From contig NZ_BJUB01000009.1 of NCBI RefSeq assembly GCF_007989805.1, positions 62,001-126,000 on the forward strand: a stretch of DNA of 64,000 nucleotides. The letters are read 5' to 3'. Under the pieces are notes generated by a model. It made no database searches, had not been told where the DNA came from, and was given only the letters and a program-made list of their open reading frames with translations. Below are positions 14,649-23,221 of this stretch, one piece after another. The DNA comes from Cellulomonas xylanilytica (GTDB taxonomy: Bacteria; Actinomycetota; Actinomycetes; Actinomycetales; Cellulomonadaceae). The stretch's first letter is position 1; every line of letters begins with the position of its first letter. The translations under genes were made by a program, and so were the position numbers.

Positions 14649-16160
14649 GTGCCCCGACGCCATGTCCAGCTGCACGCCCGCCCGCCGCAGGAGGCGCAGG
14701 GTGAGGCGGTCGACGTGCTCGTGCGGCGCGGCCTCGACGACCTGCGCGTCGAGCTCGGCGTGCCCGCGGAGTTCCCGCCGCACGTGGTCGACGAGGCGGA
14801 GGCGGCGGCGGCCGGCGCGCCCGGGGGTGAGCGGGCGGACGCGACCGACATCGCGTTCGTGACCATCGACCCGGAGGGCTCGAAGGACCTGGACCAGGCG
14901 GTCCACATCGAGCGTCACGGCGACGGGTTCCGCGTGCGCTACGCGATCGCCGACGTCGCGGCGTGGGTGTCCCCGGGCGGCGCGATCGACGACGAGGCGC
15001 GCGAGCGGGTCGAGACCCTGTACGCGCCGGACGGCCGGACGCCGCTGCACCCGCCGCTGCTGTCCGAGGGGGTCGCCAGCCTGCTGCCGGACCAGGTGAC
15101 GCCCGCGCTGCTGTGGACGATCGACCTCGATCCCCAGGGTGCCCCGGTGGAGGTCGACGTGCGTCGCGCCTCGGTACGCAGCCGCGCGCAGCTCACCTAC
15201 ACGGGTGCCCAGGCGGCGCTCGACGACGGGTCCGCCGACGAGACGCTGCAGCTGCTCCGCGAGGTCGGCATCCTGCGCGAGGCCGCCGAGCGTGCGCGCG
15301 GAGGCATCACCCTGCCGACGCCGGAGCAGGTGGTCGAGCAGGGTGCGGACGGCGTGTGGACGCTGGGCAGCCGCGCGACCCTGCCGGTCGAGGAGTGGAA
15401 CGCGCAGATCTCCCTGCTGACGGGCATGTGCGCCGCCCGGCTCATGCTCGACGGCCGCATCGGCATCGTGCGCACCCTGCCGGACGCCGACCCCCGCGAC
15501 GTCGAGCGGCTCCGGCTGTCCGCGCACGCGCTGGGCGTGCCGTGGCCGGAGGGCGCAACCCCCGGCGACGTCATCCGCGACCTCGACGCGGGGAACCCGG
15601 CGCACGCGGCCCTGCTCACCGACGCGACGTCCCTGCTGCGCGGGGCGGCGTACGTGGCGTTCGACGGCGAGCTGCCGTCGTTCACCATGCACGCTGCGAT
15701 CGCCGCGCCCTACGCGCACACCACCGCGCCGCTGCGCCGTCTGGTGGACCGGTTCGTCGGGGAGACGTGCCTGGCGCTGTGCGCGGGCCGCCCGGTGCCG
15801 GACTGGGTCCGCGACGCACTGCCGGAGCTGCCGGGGCTCATGGCCGCAGGTGACAAGCACGCCGCGGAGTTCGAGCGCGGCTGCCTGGACCTGGTCGAGG
15901 CGGCGCTGCTCACGGGGCGCGAGGGGGAGGTCTTCGACGCCGCGATCGTCGACGTCCGCCCCGACCGCGACACCGGCGTGGTCCAGCTGCGCGACCCCGC
16001 GGTCCGTGGCCGGATCGAGGGTGCGTCCCTGCCGCTGGGCGAGGACGTGCGGGTGCGGCTGACGGAGGTGTCGGTCCCGCAGCGCAAGGTGCTGTTCGAG
16101 CTGGCTGCTCAGGCCGACTCGGCCTCGGCCTCCGGCTCGGCGAACCTCGACCGCAGGTAG
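14649..16160 (+). CDS. RNB-domain (RNase II/R family) exoribonuclease
   Basis: 503 residues, a compact RNB protein without obvious N-terminal cold-shock domains. It hydrolyses RNA from the 3' end to mononucleotides. The metal-binding signature is VTIDPEGSKDLDQAVHIER, with Asp74, Asp80 and Asp82 matching the catalytic aspartates of RNase II; DLDQ is the usual actinobacterial variant. YAHTTAPLRRLVDRFV is the conserved nucleotide-binding segment, and a short S1-like tail follows. The start is GTG 14649, only 56 bp beyond the island junction, so its native promoter may partly overlap the att region. Its 3' end overlaps the convergent glycosyltransferase gene by 52 bp. Confidence 0.92.
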   Translation: MPRRHVQLHARPPQEAQGEAVDVLVRRGLDDLRVELGVPAEFPPHVVDEAEAAAAGAPGGERADATDIAFVTIDPEGSKDLDQAVHIERHGDGFRVRYAIADVAAWVSPGGAIDDEARERVETLYAPDGRTPLHPPLLSEGVASLLPDQVTPALLWTIDLDPQGAPVEVDVRRASVRSRAQLTYTGAQAALDDGSADETLQLLREVGILREAAERARGGITLPTPEQVVEQGADGVWTLGSRATLPVEEWNAQISLLTGMCAARLMLDGRIGIVRTLPDADPRDVERLRLSAHALGVPWPEGATPGDVIRDLDAGNPAHAALLTDATSLLRGAAYVAFDGELPSFTMHAAIAAPYAHTTAPLRRLVDRFVGETCLALCAGRPVPDWVRDALPELPGLMAAGDKHAAEFERGCLDLVEAALLTGREGEVFDAAIVDVRPDRDTGVVQLRDPAVRGRIEGASLPLGEDVRVRLTEVSVPQRKVLFELAAQADSASASGSANLDRR

Positions 16161-16840
16161 CCCGCGTACCCGGCGGGCGCCCGGCCGACGAGGCGCCCGG
16201 ACGTGACGACGTCGCAGGCATCGGTCGCGACGACGCGGGCGCCCGAAGCGACGAGCGCGGCCACCAGGTCGACGTCCTCGTGCGCGGGCTGGTCGGGGAA
16301 GCCGCCGGCCCGCACGTACGCGTCGGCGCGGACCCCGAGGTTGGCGCCGTGCACGTGCCCGTTCGGGCGGCCGGGCACGCGGGTCGCCCGCCAGGCGGCG
16401 AGCTGCGTCGGGGTGAGGTCGGCGGGGTCGGGACGGACCGTGCCGACCACCACGTCGGCGCCCGCGTCGGCCAGCCGCACCTGCTCCAGGATCCATCCTG
16501 CAGGCACCGCGGAGTCGGCGTCGGTCCCGGCCAGCCACGTCGCGCCGAGGTCGGTGGTCGAGCGCGCCAGCGCGTCGCGCACCCCCGCGGCGCGGGCGGC
16601 ACCGACCCGGCCCTCGTCCAGGTCGACGAGCCGGACGTCCAGGTGACCGAGCGCGACGGCCCGGGTGCCGTCGGTGCACCGGTCGAGCACCAGGACCAGG
16701 TCCACGGTGAGGTCCGGCAGCACCGCGCGCGCCGCCTGCCGGGCCGCCTGCAGGGCGCCGAGGCACCGGCCGACCAGGACCTCCTCGTCGCGGGCGGGGA
16801 CGACGACCACCACGTGCTCGACCCGCGGCACGGCCCTCAC
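16109..16840 (-). CDS. Glycosyltransferase family 2
   Basis: 243 residues. The GT-A fold begins at once (VVVVVPARDEEVLVGRCL), continues to VLVLDRCTDGT and the metal-binding DxD in LAGTDADSAVP, then NGHVHGANLGVRADAYVRAG and the acidic HEDVDLV catalytic region. It has no membrane anchor. The GTG at 16840 overlaps the stop of the upstream deacetylase/methyltransferase gene as GTGA, so it is the last gene of a tightly coupled operon of three. Substrate unknown; the operon partners suggest it modifies a small glycoside or glycolipid. Confidence 0.9.
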   Translation of the reverse strand: MRAVPRVEHVVVVVPARDEEVLVGRCLGALQAARQAARAVLPDLTVDLVLVLDRCTDGTRAVALGHLDVRLVDLDEGRVGAARAAGVRDALARSTTDLGATWLAGTDADSAVPAGWILEQVRLADAGADVVVGTVRPDPADLTPTQLAAWRATRVPGRPNGHVHGANLGVRADAYVRAGGFPDQPAHEDVDLVAALVASGARVVATDACDVVTSGRLVGRAPAGYAGYLRSRFAEPEAEAESA

Positions 16841-18195
16841 GCGAGGCCCGTCCGCTGCGCCACCGACCGCGCGTCGTCCCCGTAGACCTCGAGGAGGAGG
16901 TCCTTCTCGCGGTGCTCGGCCAGCAGCGTGAGGTCGGTGGTCCGGCGCAGCACGCGGTGCACGTCGTCGCCGGACAGCGGGTACGCCTCGACGGGGTGGC
17001 GCCAGTGGCAGGCCAGGAGGGTCCCACCCGGTGCGAGGCGCGCGCGCAGGTCGCCCAGCACGCGGCTCAGCGTGGCGCGGTCGAGGTAGTAGCCGACCTC
17101 GGACAGGACGACGAGGTCGAAGGAGCCCACCGGCACGGCGTCGGCCACGTCGGCCACCTCGACGCGCACCTGCGGCAGCGCGGAGACGCGCGTGCGGGCG
17201 CGCTCGACCGCGGCGACGGAGACGTCGACGGCGAGCAGGCGGTCCGCCCGCTGTGCCAGCTCGGCGGTCAGCACCCCGATCCCGCAGCCGATCTCGAGGA
17301 CGTGCCCGTAGCGCGGGTCCGGCAGTGCCGCGAGCGTCAGCGCCCGCTTGCGCTCCTCGTACCAGCGGTCGGTGTACCCCCAGGGGTCGTCGTGCCGGCC
17401 GTAGGTGGCGTCGAAGAACTCGCCCCTCAGGGTCGGCCGGGCGGGGTCCTGCGCGACGACGACCTCGACGTCGCGGTCGAACGACCGCAGGAACGCCGGG
17501 TGCAGCGTCGCGGCGTCGTGCGGGTCCGGCGACAGCGGCGCCACCTGGGTCGCGTGCGCGGCGACGGCCCGGTGCTTGCGGACCACCGACCGGTCCGACA
17601 GCTCGACGACGCGCAGCCGGTCCCACGGCACGCGGTCGTCGTCCGGGGTGCCCCAGTGCCACAGCCACACGGGGTACTCCAGCAGCGTGCAGCCGAGCTC
17701 GTCGGCCAGGGTCGCGCAGACCTCGCCGACGACCCGGTGGTCCCGGTGCCCGTCGCCGCGCCACGTCGTCACGAGCTGGTCGACGGGCGGCCCGTCGGTC
17801 AGCAGCGCCCGCAGGTCGTCCTCGACCGCGTCGCGGACCTCGCGCAGCCCTCCGTCGGTGTGCCCCAGCATCGTGATCGGCGAGTCCGGGGACAGCAGGT
17901 GCACGGCGTCGACCACCTCGGTCCACCGCCGTCCCGCCATCGCGTCCGCGTCGAGCGTCGGGGAGCCCGGGTGCGAGGCGCTCCCGTCCGAGACGATCAC
18001 GACCTCGGCCGGGCAGCCGGCGTCGGCCAGCTCGGCCAGGATGCCGCCGGCGCCCAGCGTCTCGTCGTCCGGGTGCGCGGCGACGACGACCGTCCGACCG
18101 GTCCGGCGCAGGGCGAGCGCCGGCAGGTCCCGGAACCGGGGGTCGTCGGACCAGACGGAGGCAGGGGTACCGGGCGCTCGCCCGTCGAACGTCAC
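16837..18195 (-). CDS. PIG-L family deacetylase fused to SAM-dependent methyltransferase
   Basis: About 452 residues with two enzyme domains. The N-terminal part is a zinc-dependent LmbE/PIG-L N-deacetylase: VVVAAHPDDETLGAGG supplies the metal-binding His-Asp-Asp, with a later GDGHRDHR histidine motif. The C-terminal 200 residues are a class I methyltransferase of NodS type: YEERKRALTLAAL, VLEIGCGIGVLTAELA for SAM binding, FDLVVLSEVGYYL. Together these would remove an N-acetyl group and methylate the product. GTG 18195 overlaps the upstream stop (GTGA); GTG 18198 is equally possible. It is the middle gene of a three-gene operon. Confidence 0.92.
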   Translation of the reverse strand: MTFDGRAPGTPASVWSDDPRFRDLPALALRRTGRTVVVAAHPDDETLGAGGILAELADAGCPAEVVIVSDGSASHPGSPTLDADAMAGRRWTEVVDAVHLLSPDSPITMLGHTDGGLREVRDAVEDDLRALLTDGPPVDQLVTTWRGDGHRDHRVVGEVCATLADELGCTLLEYPVWLWHWGTPDDDRVPWDRLRVVELSDRSVVRKHRAVAAHATQVAPLSPDPHDAATLHPAFLRSFDRDVEVVVAQDPARPTLRGEFFDATYGRHDDPWGYTDRWYEERKRALTLAALPDPRYGHVLEIGCGIGVLTAELAQRADRLLAVDVSVAAVERARTRVSALPQVRVEVADVADAVPVGSFDLVVLSEVGYYLDRATLSRVLGDLRARLAPGGTLLACHWRHPVEAYPLSGDDVHRVLRRTTDLTLLAEHREKDLLLEVYGDDARSVAQRTGLA

Positions 18196-19187
18196 CACGG
18201 CGTCGCCGCCGACGCGAGCGCCTGCCCCAGCGACACGTCGTCGCGCTCGGCGTGCTGCTGGCGCACGTAGACCTGCAGGTCGGCGACCCGCTTGGCGTGC
18301 TCGGGCTCGAGGGCCAGGGGAGCGGGACCTAGGGCGTGCGCGGCGCGCGCGAGCACGTCCTCGCAGACGCCGGCGACCGTCGCCCGCACGCGCTTGGCCA
18401 GGAGGCGGCCCTGTGCGGCGTCGAGCTCGTGGGAGTCGACGAGGGACGCGGCCTCGGCGAGCGCGCGCCGGGCGTCCTGGAGCCGGTGGTCGACGGCGCC
18501 GAGGTGCATCGCCAGCAGCGGGTCGTCCCGCTGGGCCGCCTGCGCGTGCACCCGCCGGCCGAGCCCGACGGCACCGCCGAACCAGCAGGCGGCCACCCCG
18601 ATGCCACCCCACCAGAAGCCGGGCCGCTCGAGGTACCAGCCGGGCGGGCCGACGGGCGTCGCGACGACGTCGTCGAAGGTCACCGCCGTGCTGGGGATCT
18701 CGGTCAGCCCGCGCGACGCCCACCCCTGCTCGACCGGCCGGACGCCCGGGTCGTGCAGGTCGACCGCGAACAGGGCGCGCCCGCCCCCCGGCACGTGCGC
18801 CGTGACCAGGGCCGCGTCCAGCACGCCCGCCAGCGAGCACCACGGCTTGGTGCCGGTCAGCCGCCAGCCGCCGTCGTCGCCGACCGCCTCCAGCCGCACC
18901 CCCGGACCCTCGGCGGCGAACACGCCCCACGTGCGGCCGTCGCGGTTCGGCGTGCCCGCCTGCGCGAGGATCGCCCGCGCGTCGAGGTGCGGCTCGACCG
19001 CGCGCGCGACGGCGAGATCGCTCGCTCCGATGGTGGCCAGCAGCTCCCACAGCTCACGGGTCCTGCCCTCACCCGGGAGCAGGTGGTCGGGCCAGGCGGT
19101 GCTCAGCGCGTCGTCGACCGTCCGGGGCGCGTCGACGGGAGGAGCGCCCGCTCCGGACGGCAGCAGGCGCACGCCATCGTCGACCAT
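18192..19187 (-). CDS. Acyl-CoA dehydrogenase family protein
   Basis: 331 residues with the acyl-CoA dehydrogenase fold but shorter than the usual 380-400. Flavin and substrate regions include WGVFAAEGPGVRLE, GGWRLTGTKPWCSLAG and GLTEIPSTAVTFDDVVATPV; the C-terminal helical domain follows. The catalytic glutamate of classical enzymes is not evident, so it may use another acyl or amine substrate. It heads the operon with the PIG-L/methyltransferase and glycosyltransferase genes (GTGA overlaps between all three), which suggests a role in making a modified glycoside rather than fatty-acid breakdown. Confidence 0.85.
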   Translation of the reverse strand: MVDDGVRLLPSGAGAPPVDAPRTVDDALSTAWPDHLLPGEGRTRELWELLATIGASDLAVARAVEPHLDARAILAQAGTPNRDGRTWGVFAAEGPGVRLEAVGDDGGWRLTGTKPWCSLAGVLDAALVTAHVPGGGRALFAVDLHDPGVRPVEQGWASRGLTEIPSTAVTFDDVVATPVGPPGWYLERPGFWWGGIGVAACWFGGAVGLGRRVHAQAAQRDDPLLAMHLGAVDHRLQDARRALAEAASLVDSHELDAAQGRLLAKRVRATVAGVCEDVLARAAHALGPAPLALEPEHAKRVADLQVYVRQQHAERDDVSLGQALASAATPW

Positions 19188-19346
19188 CGTCGCCTTTCCG
19201 GGGGTCGGACCTCGGACCGCTGCTGGATCCGTCGTCCCGAATCATCACCGGGACCCGCCGCGCGCGCGACCTGGGACGACACCGGTGCGCAGACCGATCT
19301 CGGCGTGGCAAGGTCGGAGCGTGCACCCGAGCGCCGGACGGATCCG

Positions 19347-20369
19347 ATGAGCGAGCTCGACGAGATCGTCGACGACCTCTACTCCGGGCCGCCCGCCGAG
19401 TTCGTCGCGCGGCGCTCCGCAGCGGTCAAGGCGGCCCGCGCCGACAAGGACCGCGAGCTGGCCGACGCCATCGGCGAGCTGCGCAAGCCGACCGTGTCCG
19501 CCTGGCTGGTCAACCTCCTGGTACGCGACGACACCGACCTGGCCGGCCAGATCATCGCGCTCGGTGAGGGTCTGCGCGACGCCGAGAAGTCCCTCGACGG
19601 ACCTGCGCTGCGCGAGCTGTCGAAGCAGCGCCGCCAGCTGGTCCGCTCGCTGGTCGCCCGCGCCCGCAAGCTCGCGCAGCCGAGCGGGCAGAAGATCGGC
19701 GACGCCGTCGTGCAGGAGCTCGACGCCACGCTGACCGCCGCGCTCGCGGACCCGGCTGTCGCCCGCGAGGTCGTGTCCGGCCGGCTGACCGCCGCGCGCG
19801 AGTACGCGGGCTTCGGCAGCGCCGAGCTGCCCGAGAGCCCGACTCCGGCACCCCGGGCGGAGCCGAAGCCGAAGCCCGTCAAGCCGACGCCCGCGCGTGG
19901 GAAGCTCCGGTTGGTCGGCGACTCGGAGCGGGCGGAACCGACCGGTGAGTCCGCCGCCGAGCGCGACCGGCGGCGGCGCCGCGAGGAGCGCGAGCAGCGG
20001 GCGCGCGACGAGGCCCAGGCCGCCTGGGAGCAGGCCGAGCGCGCGGCTGCGGACGCGAGGCGACGGCACGACGCAGCGGTCGCCGCACGGGACGAGAGTG
20101 CGGCCGAGGTCACCCGCACCGAGGAGGCCGCCACCCGCGCTCACGAGGCGGAGGACGACCTGGTGCGCGAGCTCGCGGAGGTGCGCCGCCGGCTCGCCGC
20201 CGCGGGCAAGGCCGCCACCGTCGCGGACAAGGAGGTCGGCACCGCGCAGCAGACCCTGCGTGCCGACGAGCGCGAGCTGGCGACCGCGGAGCGCGAGCTG
20301 AGCCGCGCGGAACGGGCGCGCGAGGCCGCCGAAGCCGCCCGGGAGGCGACGGCTCCGTCGGACGACTGA
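19347..20369 (+). CDS. Coiled-coil protein of unknown function
   Basis: 340 residues from ATG 19347. The N-terminal 160 residues are a conserved-looking helical domain (ELDEIVDDLYSGPPAEFVAR, ELRKPTVSAWLVNLLVR). A Pro/Lys linker follows, and the last 140 residues are a long Arg/Glu/Ala-rich coiled coil. Similar proteins are widespread in actinobacteria without assigned function. It is divergent from the acyl-CoA dehydrogenase operon and is followed by the YdeI-family gene 31 bp later on the same strand. Confidence 0.8.
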   Translation: MSELDEIVDDLYSGPPAEFVARRSAAVKAARADKDRELADAIGELRKPTVSAWLVNLLVRDDTDLAGQIIALGEGLRDAEKSLDGPALRELSKQRRQLVRSLVARARKLAQPSGQKIGDAVVQELDATLTAALADPAVAREVVSGRLTAAREYAGFGSAELPESPTPAPRAEPKPKPVKPTPARGKLRLVGDSERAEPTGESAAERDRRRRREEREQRARDEAQAAWEQAERAAADARRRHDAAVAARDESAAEVTRTEEAATRAHEAEDDLVRELAEVRRRLAAAGKAATVADKEVGTAQQTLRADERELATAERELSRAERAREAAEAAREATAPSDD

Positions 20370-20400
20370 TCGTGTCGGTGGTCTCGGAGAGGATGGGCGG

Positions 20401-20994
20401 ATGGCAGGCAGGGACGACGCCCCGCGGGTGCACGCGGAGACGGCCGAGGAGTGGCGCGACTGGCTGCTGGCCCACCACGCGACCGAGAACGGCGCGTGGC
20501 TGGTGTCGTGGAAGTCGACGACCGGCCGACCGTCCGTGGGCTACGTCCGGTCCGTCGAGGAGGCGCTGTGCGTCGGCTGGATCGACTCGTCGGGCCGCAA
20601 GCTCGACGACGAGCGGTCGATGCTGTGGTTCACCCGTCGCAAGCCGGGCAGCGGCTGGGCGGGGACGAACAAGGAGCGAGTCGTCCGGCTCGAGGCCGAG
20701 GGGCGCATGACGCCGGCCGGCCGCGCGATGATCGACGCGGCCAAGGCCGACGGCTCCTGGACGCTGCTCGACGACGTCGAGAACCTCGTCATCCCCGACG
20801 ACCTGGCGGCGGCGTTCGAGCGGCACCCCGGGTCGTGGGAGAACTTCGACGCGTTCCCGCCGTCGGCCCGGCGCGCGATCCTCGACTGGATCGTGCACGC
20901 CAAGCGTGATGCCACGCGCGCCGCCCGGCTGGAGGAGTCGGCGCGGCTGGCTGCGCAGAACGTCCGGGCCAACCAGTGGGTGCCCAAGGCGTAG
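20401..20994 (+). CDS. YdeI/OmpD-associated family protein
   Basis: 197 residues. Family features: ETAEEWRDWLLAHHATENGAW near the start, EEALCVGWIDSSGRKLDD and FTRRKPGSGWAGTNKERVVR in the centre, and a C-terminal bacteriocin-protection-like region (FPPSARRAILDWIVHAKR) rich in basic residues. The biochemical role of the family is poorly known; members are linked to peptide or cell-surface stress resistance. Single gene, ending 60 bp before tRNA-Ser. Confidence 0.88.
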   Translation: MAGRDDAPRVHAETAEEWRDWLLAHHATENGAWLVSWKSTTGRPSVGYVRSVEEALCVGWIDSSGRKLDDERSMLWFTRRKPGSGWAGTNKERVVRLEAEGRMTPAGRAMIDAAKADGSWTLLDDVENLVIPDDLAAAFERHPGSWENFDAFPPSARRAILDWIVHAKRDATRAARLEESARLAAQNVRANQWVPKA

Positions 20995-21054
20995 CAGCAG
21001 GTCAGAGGACGCTTTGGTGGTGGGCCACCCGCACGGGTACCCTGTGCTGGTCCT

Positions 21055-21143
21055 GGAGACGTCGCATAGCCCGGTCTAGTGCGCGACCCTGCTAAGGTCG
21101 TGAAGGCGTAAGCCTTCCGTGGGTTCAAATCCCACCGTCTCCG
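21055..21143 (+). tRNA. tRNA-Ser(GCU)
   Basis: Acceptor arms GGAGACG (21055-21061) and CGTCTCC (21136-21142), anticodon stem CGACC/GGTCG with anticodon GCT at 21091-21093, a long variable arm and T-loop GGTTCAAATCC. CCA is not encoded. A strong hairpin follows. No island is inserted here. Confidence 0.97.
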
Positions 21144-21150
21144 CACTTCA

Positions 21151-21187
21151 CAGCAGCCCGAACCCGTCAGGGTTCGGGCTGTTGCTG
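21151..21187 (+). terminator. Hairpin after tRNA-Ser(GCU)
   Basis: CAGCCCGAACCC (21154-21165) pairs perfectly with GGGTTCGGGCTG (21170-21181) around a 4-base loop, and flanking bases extend the stem. It lies eight bases after the tRNA and covers the last codons of the convergent ltrA-like gene, so it probably ends transcription from both sides. A U-tract is weak. Confidence 0.7.
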
Positions 21188-22399
21188 CACCCGGCCCCGG
21201 CGGGCCAGCACGACGTCTCCGACGATCACCGCCAGCAGCACCCCGTTCGTCACCCAGTTCAGCGCGAGCGGTGTGAGTGCGTCACGCAGCAGGAACACCG
21301 CCAGCACCACGACGACGCCGACGAGGTGCGCCACCGACCACCGGCCGCCGGTCGCCCGCCGGAAGAACGCGTTGCCCAGCAGGTACACCGCGGCGGCTCC
21401 GCAGACGAGCGCCGCGGTCCACGTGCTGGTGTGCCCGAGGGGGTGCAGGAGGACCAGCTCGTCGGCCACCGCGGTGAGCACGATGCCCGCGATGAGCAGG
21501 AACGGGACGTAGGTGTAGGCGGTCTGCGCGACCATCCCCGGGTTGGTCTGCGACGAGAAGTAGGCGGTGGCGGACTGCTCGGACCGGTCGAAGAACAGCA
21601 GCCACATCAGCACCGTGCTGGCGAAGGCCGCGAGGAACGCCAGCAGCGTCGTGGCGTCCAGCTCGAGCTCCGCGAACGCCGTGCCCGTCACGATGATCGA
21701 CTCGCCCAGGCTGATGATGAGGAACAGCGACACCCGCTCGGCCATGTGCGAGCCGCGCACGGACCAGGTGTGCGGGTTGGTCGGCCCCATCCCCGGGACC
21801 CAGAACAGCGCGCGGGGGCCGACGACGTCGATCAGCGCCGCCACGACCCACAGGACCAGACGCGTCCGCTCGTCGTGCGTCATGGCCCCGGCGATCCAGA
21901 ACGCCCCCGAGACGCCGAGCCACACCGTGATCCGCACGAAGTTCTCGGCGTTCTCCGGCCAGTGCCGGCCCATCGCCCACACCGTGAAGAGCGTCCGCCC
22001 CACCTGGATGAGCACGAACGGCACCGCGAACAGCAGCGCCTTGCCCTCGAACGCCTCCGGGATCGCGCTCGACATCAGCAGGCCCAGCAGCATGAGGACC
22101 AGCAGCATCGTGCGGACCGGCACCTTCTCCGGGTCCAGCCAGTTGGTCACCCACGTGGTGTCGATCCACAGCCACCACACCGCCCAGCCCAGGATCAGCG
22201 TGTGCAGGAGCGTGGTCAGGTCGGGGTGCGCGATGAGGCTGTGCGACAGCTGCGTGACCGCGAACACGAACACCAGGTCGAAGAACAGCTCGATGTAACC
22301 GACCCGGCTGCCGTCGTGCCCGTCCCCGTGCCGCAGCACGTCCGCCCGCATGCCCCACCGACCGCCACCCGTGCCGATGCGCTGCGTGGTCGACGACAT
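21167..22399 (-). CDS. Low temperature requirement protein A (LtrA) family membrane protein
   Basis: 410 residues with about ten or more membrane helices. The family start VGYIELFFDLVFVFAVTQLS is present near residue 33, followed by GWAVWWLWIDTTWVTNWLDP and HMAERVSLFLIISLGESIIV, all LtrA hallmarks. LtrA was named for cold growth in Listeria; its transport or signalling role is not settled. ATG 22399 is taken as the start. The C-terminal QQQPEP codons lie within the shared terminator hairpin. Confidence 0.93.
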   Translation of the reverse strand: MSSTTQRIGTGGGRWGMRADVLRHGDGHDGSRVGYIELFFDLVFVFAVTQLSHSLIAHPDLTTLLHTLILGWAVWWLWIDTTWVTNWLDPEKVPVRTMLLVLMLLGLLMSSAIPEAFEGKALLFAVPFVLIQVGRTLFTVWAMGRHWPENAENFVRITVWLGVSGAFWIAGAMTHDERTRLVLWVVAALIDVVGPRALFWVPGMGPTNPHTWSVRGSHMAERVSLFLIISLGESIIVTGTAFAELELDATTLLAFLAAFASTVLMWLLFFDRSEQSATAYFSSQTNPGMVAQTAYTYVPFLLIAGIVLTAVADELVLLHPLGHTSTWTAALVCGAAAVYLLGNAFFRRATGGRWSVAHLVGVVVVLAVFLLRDALTPLALNWVTNGVLLAVIVGDVVLARRGRVQQQPEP

Positions 22400-22498
22400 G
22401 GCCGCGATCCTGCCACGAGCGTGTGGCGTCTCACGTGCATCCGGTTTGGGCGACCGGCCTCCTGGCCTGTATCGTCGTCTCCGGCCCTGCGGGGCCAT

Positions 22499-22571
22499 GC
22501 GCCCGTAGCTCAATGGATAGAGCATCTGACTACGGATCAGAAGGTTGGGGGTTCGAGTCCCTTCGGGCGCA
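22499..22571 (+). tRNA. tRNA-Arg(ACG)
   Basis: Acceptor arms GCGCCCG (22499-22505) and CGGGCGC (22564-22570), anticodon loop CTACGGA with anticodon ACG at 22532-22534, T-loop GGTTCGAGTCC. CCA is not encoded. A Rho-independent terminator follows. Confidence 0.97.
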
Positions 22572-22592
22572 CCGAGCACGGCTGTGAAGGTG

Positions 22593-22627
22593 AGGCGCAC
22601 TGCGGAAGCCGCGGTGCGCCTTTCTCT
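22593..22627 (+). terminator. Rho-independent terminator after tRNA-Arg
   Basis: AGGCGCACTGCGG (22593-22605) pairs with CCGCGGTGCGCCT (22609-22621) with one G:U-type mismatch, a 3-base loop, and a pyrimidine/T-rich run TTTCTCTT directly after the stem. Confidence 0.85.
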
Positions 22628-22736
22628 TCGCCTGGAGAACGCCCGGTCGCTCAGCCCTTCTCAGGCTGGTCGCGACGGAGGAGCATCGGTCCCACGGGTC
22701 TGGTGGCCGCCCGGTCGCGACCCGTGGAGGCGTGCC

Positions 22737-23099
22737 GTGCGACGACGTCGGCTGATCTTCCGCTCGGTGGTGCTGGTCCTCGCGGTCGTGTGCGCGGTCC
22801 TGCTCGTCACCCCCTTCTCGCTCGGCGGCGGCGTCGTCGCCATCGGGCTCGGCGTCCTGGCCGTGGTCGAGCTGAGCGGTCTGGTGGGGGTGCTCCGCGA
22901 CCGCGCTCCTGACCATCCGCCACGCGGCGCGTGGTGGTGGTGCGAGCTTCCCGTCGACCACCGCTTCGTCCGGCTCGCCTCCGACGACGCCACCTGGCGC
23001 TGCCGCCGGTGCGGGGACGTGCAGCACACACCGCCCGGGACGATCTCGGACGCTGCCGCGAAGGGGGAGGGCGGCTTCAACATCCACTTCAACGGCTGA
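22737..23099 (+). CDS. Small membrane protein with zinc-ribbon-like CxxC
   Basis: 120 residues from GTG 22737, chosen for the GGAGG six to ten bases upstream. Two membrane helices (FRSVVLVLAVVCAVLLVTPF and VVAIGLGVLAVVELSGLVGV) precede a cytoplasmic tail with WWWCELPVDHRFVRL and RCRRCGDVQ, a single CxxC that could be half of a zinc ribbon, ending in GGFNIHFNG. Function unknown. It lies 122 bp before lysX on the same strand. Confidence 0.7.
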   Translation: MRRRRLIFRSVVLVLAVVCAVLLVTPFSLGGGVVAIGLGVLAVVELSGLVGVLRDRAPDHPPRGAWWWCELPVDHRFVRLASDDATWRCRRCGDVQHTPPGTISDAAAKGEGGFNIHFNG

Positions 23100-23221
23100 G
23101 GCCTCGCGTCGGCGCAGGTCCGCCCGTTATGTTCCAGAAACGTCCTCGGCGACAACGGGGGGCGCCCGGCACGGTGGGACGACGAGCGCGCGGCCCGGCC
23201 GCCCTCGGAAACGGGGGGCAC

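Noticed and set aside
22545..22736. N-terminal extension of the 120-aa membrane protein through the tRNA-Arg gene
   Set aside because: It would translate the tRNA and its terminator. GTG 22737 has a good ribosome site and begins the conserved part.
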